Source: Loktanella gaetbuli
GTDB taxonomy: Bacteria; Pseudomonadota; Alphaproteobacteria; Rhodobacterales; Rhodobacteraceae
Length of the DNA stretch: 64,000 bases
Direction of reading: 5' to 3'
Assembly: GCF_020531945.1 (NCBI RefSeq)
Contig: NZ_JAJATZ010000003.1
Coordinates: 1-64,000 of the forward strand
The notes beneath the pieces are model-generated. The model did no database searches, had not been told where the DNA came from, and saw only the letters and a list, made by a program, of their open reading frames with translations. A program made the translations under genes and the position numbers. Numbering within the stretch: position 1 is the stretch's first letter; each line of letters opens with the position of its first letter. This document shows positions 57,607 to 64,000 of the stretch, one piece after another.

Positions 57607-58629
57607 TCAGGCCGCCTCCCCGCGGCCCGAATTCCCTGTGATCTCCGCCATATCGACCGGGCGACCCGTCTGTGCGGACCGCGTTGCCGCCTCTGCCATC
57701 GCCAGGGCCGCAACGCCGTCGATCAGGTTGACGGGCATGTCGGTGTCGCCCTTGACGGCCGCGACAAAGGCCGCCCATTCGGCCTTGTAGGCCGGCATGT
57801 AGCGTTCGAGGAAAAAATAGGTTGGCTTGGCGCTGCTCACCCCGGACGCCGTGGATTTGACCACGGTGTTTTCCAGCATGTTCTGCGCCTGCAACAGGCC
57901 TTCGGACCCCAGAACCTCGATCCGCTGATCGTAACCATAGACCGCGCGGCGCGAATTCTTGATCACGGCGATCCGACCGTCAGCATAGGTCAGCGTCACC
58001 ACTGCCGTGTCGACATCGCCGGCCTCACCGATGGCAGGATCGACGATGGATGTGCCTGCTGCAGATACCGTCACCGGTGTCGCACCCATGATGAAATTCG
58101 CCATGTCGAAATCGTGGATCATCATATCGCGGAACAAGCCGCCGGAAACCTTGATGTAGCTGACGGGTGGCGGCGCGGGATCAAAGGATGTCAGCGACAA
58201 AAGCTCGGTCTTGCCGATTTCGCCCGCTATGATGGCAGACTTGAGCGCATTGAAACTGGGGTCAAACCGGCGATTGAAACCGATCATGATCTTGGCGGCG
58301 CGATCGCCGACATTCTCTAGGCAGGCAGTCGCACGCGCGAGGCTGAGGTCGACCGGTTTTTCACACAACACTGCCTTTCCTGCGGCGGCGGCGGCCTCGA
58401 TCAGGTCGGAATGCGTATCCGTGGACGTCGCGATCAGCACTGCGTCGATGTTGCTGTCTGCGATGATTTCGTCCGAGCTGCGGACGGCGCAACCATAGGT
58501 CGCGGCAAGCGCCTGTGCATTGTCGTCAAACGCATCCGATACAGCGACCAACGCGCTGTCATGGTGCGCCGAAATTGCCTGTGCATGAACATTCCCGATG
58601 CGTCCCGCACCGAGCAAACCTACCCGCAT
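57607..58629 (-). CDS. iolG: Inositol 2-dehydrogenase (Gfo/Idh/MocA family)
   Basis: A 340-residue NAD-dependent oxidoreductase. NAD binds at VGLLGAGRIGNVHAQAI; the catalytic Lys lies in LCEKPVDLSLA, and the C-terminal domain has IGFNRRFDPSFNALKSAI and GGLFRDMMIHDFDMANFI with the conserved Asp-His. This is the first step of myo-inositol degradation, giving scyllo-inosose. It is the first gene after the LacI operators, so it heads the operon. A 106-base spacer with no operator copy precedes the binding-protein gene. Confidence 0.92.
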   Translation of the reverse strand: MRVGLLGAGRIGNVHAQAISAHHDSALVAVSDAFDDNAQALAATYGCAVRSSDEIIADSNIDAVLIATSTDTHSDLIEAAAAAGKAVLCEKPVDLSLARATACLENVGDRAAKIMIGFNRRFDPSFNALKSAIIAGEIGKTELLSLTSFDPAPPPVSYIKVSGGLFRDMMIHDFDMANFIMGATPVTVSAAGTSIVDPAIGEAGDVDTAVVTLTYADGRIAVIKNSRRAVYGYDQRIEVLGSEGLLQAQNMLENTVVKSTASGVSSAKPTYFFLERYMPAYKAEWAAFVAAVKGDTDMPVNLIDGVAALAMAEAATRSAQTGRPVDMAEITGNSGRGEAA

Positions 58630-58671
58630 TCTGAGATCCTCCCGATTCCCTTGCGTCATTCAAAACTAATT

Positions 58672-58710
58672 TTGCACCCGCGTGCAAGAAATTTTTGCAC
58701 GCGCGTGCAA
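58672..58710. promoter_or_regulatory. Twin LacI operators with divergent iolG and lacI promoters
   Basis: Two 16-base palindromes, TTGCACCCGCGTGCAA (58672-58687, one mismatch) and TTGCACGCGCGTGCAA (58695-58710, perfect), lie 23 bases apart centre to centre. They have the central CG of LacI-family operators. The first overlaps a -35-like TTGCAC that reads into iolG (then TTGAAT after 18 bases, minus strand). The second overlaps a TTGCAC that reads into lacI (then TACAAT at 58719-58724 after 18 bases). One repressor could therefore block both. Confidence 0.8.
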
Positions 58711-58790
58711 AAACCATCTACAATTGAAAGAATGACGATGAGCGTTCACAGTCGCTGAACATGCGCAAAGACAAAGGAGCCGTTTCGGAA

Positions 58791-59798
58791 ATGAAGGATC
58801 AAGAAGGCTCTGTCACGGCTGACGACGTCGCCGCACTGGTTGGCGTGTCGCGCTGGACCGTGAACCGCGCCTTCAAGAAAGACGCGTCTATTTCCGCAAA
58901 ATCCCGCGAAAAGGTCATGAAAGCCGCTGAAACGCTGGGCTATGTCCCGGATCTGCTGGCAACAAGCCTTGCCACCGACCGCACCAATCTGGTGGCGTTG
59001 CTCGTCGATGATTTTGCCAACCCGCACAAGCTGGTGATGATGGAACGGCTGACGCGCATCCTGCGCAAGAACGGCTATGATACGCTGTTGGTCAATACCA
59101 GCGATGAGGAGGACGCATCTGCAGCACTGCTTAACGCCAGCCAACGGCGTGTCGATGCGGCAATCCTCATCGGGGTCAGCTTTAACGACCAAAGCCTTGA
59201 GACCGCGATCGGTGCAAAGCGGGTCAAGAAACTGATTGTCTTCGCGCGCATGTCGAAAAACGAAAACACGATTTCGGTCTGCTGCGACGACCGCGCGGCG
59301 ATGACGGCCATTACGGAACATGTTTTTGCGGCGGGCTATCGCAACCCGTTTTTCATTGCAGGCCCGCAGACGCAGTCCGCACACCTTCAGCGCAAGGAAA
59401 TCTTCTTGTCGCAATGGGAAAAGACCACCGGCAATCGCCCCAAGTTCGCCTCTGTCGACCGCTATGACCCCAAGCTGGCCTACGATCTCGTGGTGCAACG
59501 GTTCAAAGGTGCAAAACAGGCAGATTTGCCGGATGTGCTGGTTTGTGAAAACGACGCCCTGGCGTTGGGGGCATGCGATGCGATCCGCTATGAACTGGGA
59601 CTGCGCGTGCCCGAGGATATCGCGATCACGGGATTCGACGATGTGCCGCAGGCGTCCAGCCCGCAGTACGAAATCACGACCTACCGCCAGCCATTGACGG
59701 ATATGGCAAACGCGCTGGTCGAAGTCCTCGAAGGCAAGAAGCGCACCAAGAAGCTGCATGCCTTTCTGGGAAGGCTGATCATCCGCAAGAGCGCGTAG
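58791..59798 (+). CDS. LacI family regulator of the inositol operon
   Basis: A 335-residue LacI-family regulator. The N-terminal helix-turn-helix is VTADDVAALVGVSRWTVNRAFKKD, split by description, and the hinge helix is YVPDLLATSLAT. The ligand domain is of the ribose-binding fold, ending with the family-typical ITGFDDVPQASSPQYEITTYRQPL. The ATG at 58791 follows AAGGAG by 11 bases and starts the HTH; an ATG at 58761 is the alternative. It is divergent from iolG with two operators between, so it most likely represses the operon and itself until an inositol derivative binds. Confidence 0.88.
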   Translation: MKDQEGSVTADDVAALVGVSRWTVNRAFKKDASISAKSREKVMKAAETLGYVPDLLATSLATDRTNLVALLVDDFANPHKLVMMERLTRILRKNGYDTLLVNTSDEEDASAALLNASQRRVDAAILIGVSFNDQSLETAIGAKRVKKLIVFARMSKNENTISVCCDDRAAMTAITEHVFAAGYRNPFFIAGPQTQSAHLQRKEIFLSQWEKTTGNRPKFASVDRYDPKLAYDLVVQRFKGAKQADLPDVLVCENDALALGACDAIRYELGLRVPEDIAITGFDDVPQASSPQYEITTYRQPLTDMANALVEVLEGKKRTKKLHAFLGRLIIRKSA

Positions 59799-59931
59799 GC
59801 GGATGCCTGCGATTCGCGGGAATACTGACCGCGAATTGCCAACCGAACAGGCGATATGACGCAAAGCAGATCGCCCACCAGAATGGCGGCACCAAGCGCG
59901 CTGCGCTATCCGACTTCCAAGGAGGTTTTCG

Positions 59932-60007
59932 TGGTGAGCCCGCAGGGGTTCGAACCCTGGACCTACTGATTAAAAGTCAGTTGCTCTACCAACTGAGCTA
60001 CAGGCTC
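59932..60007 (-). tRNA. tRNA-Lys (UUU anticodon)
   Basis: A complete 76-base tRNA on the minus strand, from GAGCCTG (60007) to an encoded CCA (59932). The acceptor stem GAGCCTG/CGGGCTC pairs with one G-U, the D arm contains AGCTCAGTTGGTAGAGC, the anticodon loop is CTTTTAA with TTT anticodon (59972-59974), and the T arm has GGTTCGAACC. The identity is lysine. It lies between the LacI gene and dapF. The remaining 132 bases to the LacI gene hold only an 8-bp inverted repeat (59812-59836) without a clear U run. Confidence 0.97.
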
Positions 60008-60021
60008 TGACCACGGGGTGC

Positions 60022-60050
60022 GAACTAGAATGGCAACACGAGATGGTCAA
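60022..60050 (-). promoter_or_regulatory. Candidate promoter of tRNA-Lys
   Basis: On the minus strand TTGACC (60045-60050) is followed after 17 bases by TAGTTC (60022-60027). The predicted start, near 60015, is a few bases before the tRNA 5' end at 60007. The -35 is strong and the -10 is weak. Confidence 0.5.
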
Positions 60051-60106
60051 CCCCCCAAAGCGGCACGGGCTGGATAAAGTTCTCGGTCAGGCGTATAGGC
60101 CCGCCC

Positions 60107-60904
60107 ATGACACAACCGATCCCCTTCATGAAGATGCACGGCCTGGGCAACGATTTCGTCGTGATCGACGCGCGTGCAGGTCATGCCGTCGATGCTCGCC
60201 TCGCAATTGCGATGGCGGATCGGCATCGCGGAATCGGTTTTGATCAGCTGGCCGAAATCGCAGATAGCGACGCAGGTGATTTGCATCTGACATTCTGGAA
60301 CAGCGACGGCAGCACCTCGGCAGCCTGCGGCAACGCAACGCGCTGTATTGCAGCCTGGCACATGGCGCTGTCCGGGCAAGACACCGTGACCATCACGACA
60401 GATCGCGGAACCTTGCGCGCCGAACGCTCGTCAGACGGCGTGTCCGTCAACATGGGCGCCCCGCTATTGGACTGGGCGGACATCCCTCTGGCGCATGACA
60501 CGGATACCCTGCACCTGCCGATTGCAGGCGATCCGGTGGCGACCGGCATGGGCAATCCGCATTGCAGTTTTTTCGTGGATGACGTGTCGGCGATCGACCT
60601 CGCGGCGCGGGGTGCCGAAACGGAACATCATCCGTTGTTCCCCCAACGGACCAACGTGCAATTCGCGCAGGTCGTGGGGACGGACCATCTGCGCATGCGG
60701 GTCTGGGAACGTGGTGCCGGTGTGACGCTTGCGTCCGGTTCGTCATCCTGTGCCGTGGCCGTGGCGGCCGCGCGGCGCGGCCTGACGGGGCGCAGCGTGC
60801 GCATCGACCTGGACGGCGGCACGCTGATGGTTGACTGGCGCGCCGACGGTGTGTGGATGACCGGTCCGACCGCCCATGTATTCGACGGGGTTTGGCATGG
60901 CTGA
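60107..60904 (+). CDS. dapF: Diaminopimelate epimerase
   Basis: A 265-residue DapF that converts LL- to meso-diaminopimelate for lysine and peptidoglycan. The start MKMHGLGNDFVVIDA and the two active-site cysteines in STSAACGNATRCIAA and SGSSSCAVAVAAARRG are intact. It overlaps mtaB by 8 bases, so the two are translationally coupled. The start is 100 bases upstream of a tRNA-Lys gene that reads the other way. Confidence 0.96.
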   Translation: MTQPIPFMKMHGLGNDFVVIDARAGHAVDARLAIAMADRHRGIGFDQLAEIADSDAGDLHLTFWNSDGSTSAACGNATRCIAAWHMALSGQDTVTITTDRGTLRAERSSDGVSVNMGAPLLDWADIPLAHDTDTLHLPIAGDPVATGMGNPHCSFFVDDVSAIDLAARGAETEHHPLFPQRTNVQFAQVVGTDHLRMRVWERGAGVTLASGSSSCAVAVAAARRGLTGRSVRIDLDGGTLMVDWRADGVWMTGPTAHVFDGVWHG

Positions 60905-62153
60905 CGCACCGATCTTCTCCAACCACGGGTGCCGGTTGAACGCCTATGAAACCGCCGCCATGACCGAATTGGCCGAAGCAGCGGGCGTCACCAATGCCGT
61001 CGTCGTCAATACCTGCGCCGTGACCGCAGAGGCCGTGCGCAAGGCGCGGCAGGACATTCGCAAGCTGCGCCGTGCGCACCCGGATGCTACCCTGATCGTG
61101 ACTGGCTGTGCCGCACAAACCGAACCCGAAACCTTTGCCAATATGGCCGAGGTTGATCGCGTCATCGGCAACACTGAAAAAATGGACCCGTCCACCTGGG
61201 CCGGAATGGCCCCGGACCTGATCGGCAGCACCGAACCGGTGCAGGTCGACGACATCATGTCCGTGACCGAAACCGCAGGCCATTTGATCGACGGATTCGG
61301 CACGCGCAGCCGTGCCTATGTCCAGGTCCAGAACGGTTGCGATCACCGCTGCACCTTCTGCATCATTCCATTTGGCCGCGGGAATTCGCGATCGGTCCCC
61401 GCTGGCGTCGTGGTCGACCAGATCAAGCGTCTGGTGGACCGCGGATTTCAAGAGGTGGTGCTGACCGGTGTCGACCTGACCAGCTGGGGTGCCGACCTGC
61501 CGGCGACACCGCGGCTGGGCGATCTGGTCCTGCGCATCCTCAAACTGGTGCCGAATCTACCGCGCTTGCGCATTTCGTCGATCGATTCGATCGAGGTGGA
61601 CGAGGCATTGATGCAGGCGATTGCCACCGAAACGCGCTTGATGCCCCACCTGCATCTGTCGCTCCAGCATGGCGACGATTTGATCCTGAAACGCATGAAA
61701 CGGCGTCATTCACGCGATGACGCAATCCGTTTCGCCCAAGACGCACGCCGCCTGCGGCCCGACATGACCTTTGGCGCAGATATCATTGCGGGGTTTCCAA
61801 CCGAAACCGAAGCAGCCTTCGAGAACTCTCTCGCGCTGGTCGAGGAATGCGCACTGACGTGGCTGCACGTGTTTCCCTATTCGCCACGCCCCGGCACGCC
61901 TGCCGCCCGGATGCCGCAGGTCCGTGGCCCCGCGATCAAGGATCGGGCTGCACGCCTGCGTGCGGCAGGTGACGCCGCCGTGACCCGCCACCTGCAAGGT
62001 CAGATCGGGCAGCGCCACGCCGTCCTGATGGAAAGCCCCCGCATGGGTCGCACCGCACAATTCGCAGAGGTGCATTTCGACGCAGATCAACCCACCGGCC
62101 AGATCGTTGATGCGGTGATCAGCGGCGCGGACAAGACGCACCTGACAGCCTGA
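60897..62153 (+). CDS. mtaB: tRNA (t6A37) methylthiotransferase MtaB
   Basis: A 418-residue radical-SAM enzyme that converts t6A37 to ms2t6A37 in tRNAs that read ANN codons, chiefly tRNA-Lys(UUU). The UPF0004 domain has cysteines in FSNHGCRLN, VVNTCAVTAEA and IVTGCAAQTEP; the radical-SAM CxxxCxxC is in GCDHRCTFCIIPFGRG. The C-terminal TRAM domain is short but present (RHAVLMES and onward). The closely related MiaB acts on i6A. The subfamily pattern and length favour MtaB. It overlaps dapF. Confidence 0.92.
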   Translation: MADAPIFSNHGCRLNAYETAAMTELAEAAGVTNAVVVNTCAVTAEAVRKARQDIRKLRRAHPDATLIVTGCAAQTEPETFANMAEVDRVIGNTEKMDPSTWAGMAPDLIGSTEPVQVDDIMSVTETAGHLIDGFGTRSRAYVQVQNGCDHRCTFCIIPFGRGNSRSVPAGVVVDQIKRLVDRGFQEVVLTGVDLTSWGADLPATPRLGDLVLRILKLVPNLPRLRISSIDSIEVDEALMQAIATETRLMPHLHLSLQHGDDLILKRMKRRHSRDDAIRFAQDARRLRPDMTFGADIIAGFPTETEAAFENSLALVEECALTWLHVFPYSPRPGTPAARMPQVRGPAIKDRAARLRAAGDAAVTRHLQGQIGQRHAVLMESPRMGRTAQFAEVHFDADQPTGQIVDAVISGADKTHLTA

Positions 62154-62210
62154 CCCCTCGACAGTTAGCCATGACCGGGTGCAGTGTTGTGCCAAACCCG
62201 GAGGACCTTC

Positions 62211-62816
62211 ATGCAACTGCTGTATTCACCTGCTTCGCCCTTTGCCCGCAAATGCCGCGTCCTGCTGCGCGAGGCGAACCTTTTGGACGCGGTCCAGGAG
62301 GTCAATGTCAGCACCACGCCTTTTGCCACCGATGCGGCCGTAGCCGCCGCCAATCCCATAGGCAAGATTCCGGCGCTGCTACGCCTTCACGGACCGGCAC
62401 TTTATGACAGTCGCGTCATTACCCGTTTTCTCGATGACCACGGGAACGCCGGCCTTTATCCGCATGCCCGCCTGTGGGACACGCTGATCCTCGAGGCGAC
62501 GGCTGACGGCATCATGGAGGCCGCTCTGGCGATTACCTACGAAGGCCGGATGCGACCGGACGACAAACAATGGCCTGAATGGACCGACGCACAATGGGCC
62601 AAGGTCACCCGTGCGTTGGACGCCGTCGAGGACCGCTGGATCAGCCATTTGTCCGGCCCGCTGGACATGGGCCAGATCGCGATGGCCTGCGCATTGGGAT
62701 ACCTGGATCTGCGGCATGATTCGCGCAAATGGCGTGCCGGACGGGACGCGCTGGCCGGTTGGCATGCCACATTCAGCGGGCGCTCGACCATGATCGACAC
62801 CGCTGCGACGGCCTGA
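62211..62816 (+). CDS. Glutathione S-transferase family protein
   Basis: A 201-residue GST-fold protein. The thioredoxin-like domain (MQLLYSPASPFARKCRVLLREANL, given in two parts by function) has the serine at SPASPFARK; NPIGKIPAL and DSRVITRFLDD supply the glutathione-binding cis-Pro and Ser sites. A helical C-terminal domain follows from about residue 85. The ATG at 62211 has GGAGG 6 bases upstream. The substrate is unknown. Confidence 0.88.
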   Translation: MQLLYSPASPFARKCRVLLREANLLDAVQEVNVSTTPFATDAAVAAANPIGKIPALLRLHGPALYDSRVITRFLDDHGNAGLYPHARLWDTLILEATADGIMEAALAITYEGRMRPDDKQWPEWTDAQWAKVTRALDAVEDRWISHLSGPLDMGQIAMACALGYLDLRHDSRKWRAGRDALAGWHATFSGRSTMIDTAATA

Positions 62817-62845
62817 CCCGCAGCAATGCGCCGCAGCCAGCATGT

Positions 62846-62874
62846 TTGGATAAAGTGGTCAGCGGCACTATTAT
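62846..62874 (+). promoter_or_regulatory. Candidate promoter of the bc1 operon
   Basis: TTGGAT (62846-62851) is followed after 17 bases by TATTAT (62869-62874). The predicted start near 62882 gives a leader of about 170 bases before petA. That leader contains a GC-rich short inverted repeat around GCGCCGAATTAAGCGGCG (62975-62992). No Fnr-type site was seen. Confidence 0.45.
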
Positions 62875-63052
62875 TAAGCGTACGGCGAAAGCTTTCCTTA
62901 GGCGTGCGCCGCGAAACTGCAACCCCTGCGCTGGAATGTCCGCTGGACGGGCCGGGTCGTGCAAGCTAAACAGCGCCGAATTAAGCGGCGTAGTCCGCCT
63001 ATTGTCTTTCGCAGAGCGGTTCACCCCGTTCACTACAACCGGAGATATCCCT

Positions 63053-63634
63053 TTGTCACATGCAGACGAACACCAGGGCACACGCCGCGATTTTCTATAT
63101 TATGCGACGGCCGGTGCCGGCGTGGTGATCACGGGCGCAGCCGTCTGGCCCCTGGTTAACCAAATGAACCCATCCGCCGATGTGCAGGCACTCGCGTCGA
63201 TCCGTGTCGATGTGTCCGGCGTCACCGAAGGTAGCCAGCTGACCGTACTGTGGCAGGGCAAGCCTGTTTTCATCCGCTACCGCACGCAGTCCGAAATCGA
63301 CGCCGCGCGCGCTGTGGACCTGGCTGATCTGCCGGATCAATCCGCTGAAAACGCCAACCTGGCCGTCGGTTCCGAAGCAATCGACCAGAACCGCGCGCTG
63401 CCCAACCCCGAAGGTTCCGACGCGCCCGAGGGCGCATGGCTGGTGCAGATGGGCGTCTGTACCCACCTTGGCTGTGTGCCACTGGGTGAACAGGGTGATT
63501 TCGGCGGCTGGTTCTGCCCGTGCCACGGCAGCCACTACGACACCGCAGGCCGCATCCGCCGCGGGCCTGCGCCCACCAACTTGCCCGTGCCGGTCGCCGC
63601 ATTCGTCGACCCCACGACCATCGAACTCGGTTAA
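63053..63634 (+). CDS. petA: Cytochrome bc1 complex Rieske iron-sulfur subunit
   Basis: A 193-residue Rieske protein. Tat-like RRDFLYYATAGAGVVITGAAVWP anchors it in the membrane, followed by NQMNPSADVQALASI; the [2Fe-2S] ligands are in GVCTHLGCVP and CPCHGSHYD. It transfers electrons from ubiquinol to cytochrome c1. The start is TTG at 63053, with GGAGA 9 bases upstream; it gives SHADEHQGTRRDFL, close to the known Rhodobacter start SHAEDNAGTRRDFL. No ATG is available in the right place. Confidence 0.95.
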   Translation: MSHADEHQGTRRDFLYYATAGAGVVITGAAVWPLVNQMNPSADVQALASIRVDVSGVTEGSQLTVLWQGKPVFIRYRTQSEIDAARAVDLADLPDQSAENANLAVGSEAIDQNRALPNPEGSDAPEGAWLVQMGVCTHLGCVPLGEQGDFGGWFCPCHGSHYDTAGRIRRGPAPTNLPVPVAAFVDPTTIELG

Positions 63635-63646
63635 AGGAGAAACAGC

Positions 63647-64000
63647 ATGGCTGGCATCCCGCACGACCACTACGAGCCGTCATCGAACGGTGAAAAGTGG
63701 CTTCACAAGCGTCTTCCCATCCTCGGCATCGCCTATGATACGCTGATGATCCCGACGCCAAAGAACCTGAACTGGATGTGGATCTGGGGCATCGTCCTGA
63801 CATTCACGCTGGTCCTGCAGATCGTGACCGGCATCGTGCTGGTCATGCACTATGTGCCGCACGTCGACATGGCGTTCGAATCCGTCGAACACATCATGCG
63901 CAACGTGAACGGCGGTCACATGATCCGCTATTTCCACTCCAACGGCGCATCGCTGTTCTTTATCGCCGTGTATCTGCACATTTTCCGCAGCCTCTACTAC
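63647..64000 (+). CDS. petB: Cytochrome b, N-terminal part (cut by window edge)
   Basis: The first 118 codons of cytochrome b of the bc1 complex. MAGIPHDHYEPS is followed by PTPKNLNWMWIWGIVLT, the first helix VLQIVTGIVLVMHYVPH, NVNGGHMIRYFHSNGASLFF and AVYLHIFRSLYY, which give the haem-ligand His region. The gene continues off the right edge. It starts 12 bases after petA with a strong AAGGAG site, so it belongs to the fbc operon (petABC). Confidence 0.96.
   Translation, partial: MAGIPHDHYEPSSNGEKWLHKRLPILGIAYDTLMIPTPKNLNWMWIWGIVLTFTLVLQIVTGIVLVMHYVPHVDMAFESVEHIMRNVNGGHMIRYFHSNGASLFFIAVYLHIFRSLYY

Noticed and set aside
59812..59836. An 8-bp inverted repeat after the LacI gene, considered as a terminator
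   Set aside because: ATTCGCGG/CCGCGAAT has a 9-base loop and no following T run, so support is too weak for a terminator call.
1..64000. Search for CRISPR arrays, insertion sequences, integrases, toxin-antitoxin pairs and prophage genes
   Set aside because: No direct-repeat arrays, transposase, integrase or phage-like genes were seen. Gene content and coding density look like core chromosome throughout.

Overview
The window is a stretch of chromosome from an alphaproteobacterium, almost certainly a member of the Rhodobacteraceae (Roseobacter/Rhodobacter relatives). The evidence is a Rieske protein and cytochrome b of the Rhodobacter fbc type, a ChvI-ChvG two-component system beside a short HprK, RapZ, mannose-type EIIA and HPr, a PhyR-NepR-EcfG general stress locus, a long acyl-CoA dehydrogenase of the methylsuccinyl-CoA dehydrogenase type, and several small Rhodobacterales families (DUF6473, DUF1491, DUF3429, DUF3859). 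Gene density is high, codon use looks even, and I see no insertion sequence, prophage, integrase or CRISPR array.

Layout. 1-7.7 kb: the tuf start, parC, an SH3-domain protein, a short-chain dehydrogenase, a small HIG1-like membrane protein, a cobalamin adenosyltransferase, etfBA and a DUF6473 protein. 7.8-14 kb: hydroxybutyryl-CoA dehydrogenase, an acyltransferase, then the regulatory block HPr-EIIA-RapZ-HprK-ChvG-ChvI on the minus strand. 14-19.5 kb: pckA (divergent from chvI), a DUF3859 protein, a TauE-type exporter, the acyl-CoA dehydrogenase and a DUF421 protein. 19.6-28.7 kb: a conserved housekeeping run on the minus strand, recO-DUF1491-era-rnc-lepB-acpS-deaminase-pdxJ-DUF2062-rsh-rpoZ-folK. 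28.7-36.8 kb: mixed genes (NYN protein, ispH, cupin, DUF3429, rnhA, TRIC channel, quinone oxidoreductase, COQ9, rpsU, Crp/Fnr regulator, topoisomerase IB, DUF2945). 37-45.7 kb: mscS, DUF2254, ald and its Lrp-type regulator, the phyR / nepR-ecfG-kinase stress locus, a 50-residue membrane protein, mscL and ytoQ. 45.7-48.1 kb: pheT. 48.2-59.8 kb: a complete-looking myo-inositol uptake and catabolism operon (iolG, ABC transporter, iolC-D-E-B, a TIM-barrel isomerase) facing a LacI-type regulator. 59.9-64 kb: tRNA-Lys(UUU), dapF, mtaB, a GST and the start of the cytochrome bc1 operon.

The most interesting theme is a possible general stress regulon written into the window. Motifs of the form GGAAC-N16/17-(c)GTT, the known alphaproteobacterial EcfG promoter, occur as two interleaved copies between phyR and nepR. 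Further copies lie just upstream of mscS (where the transcript could be leaderless), DUF2945/topoisomerase IB, a DUF421 protein, an SH3-domain protein and a previously easy-to-miss 50-residue membrane protein. The histidine kinase co-transcribed with ecfG has lost key ATP-binding residues and may be a phosphatase or pseudokinase.

Other regulatory structures worth attention: an intrinsic terminator after pckA that encloses the start codon of the next gene; paired LacI-type operator-like repeats before pckA; twin palindromic operators that each cover the -35 box of one of the divergent lacI/iolG promoters; and two strong intercistronic hairpins that divide the inositol operon into three expression modules. 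Metabolically, etfAB, the acyl-CoA dehydrogenase, the cobalamin adenosyltransferase and hydroxybutyryl-CoA dehydrogenase fit an ethylmalonyl-CoA pathway background, though they are scattered.
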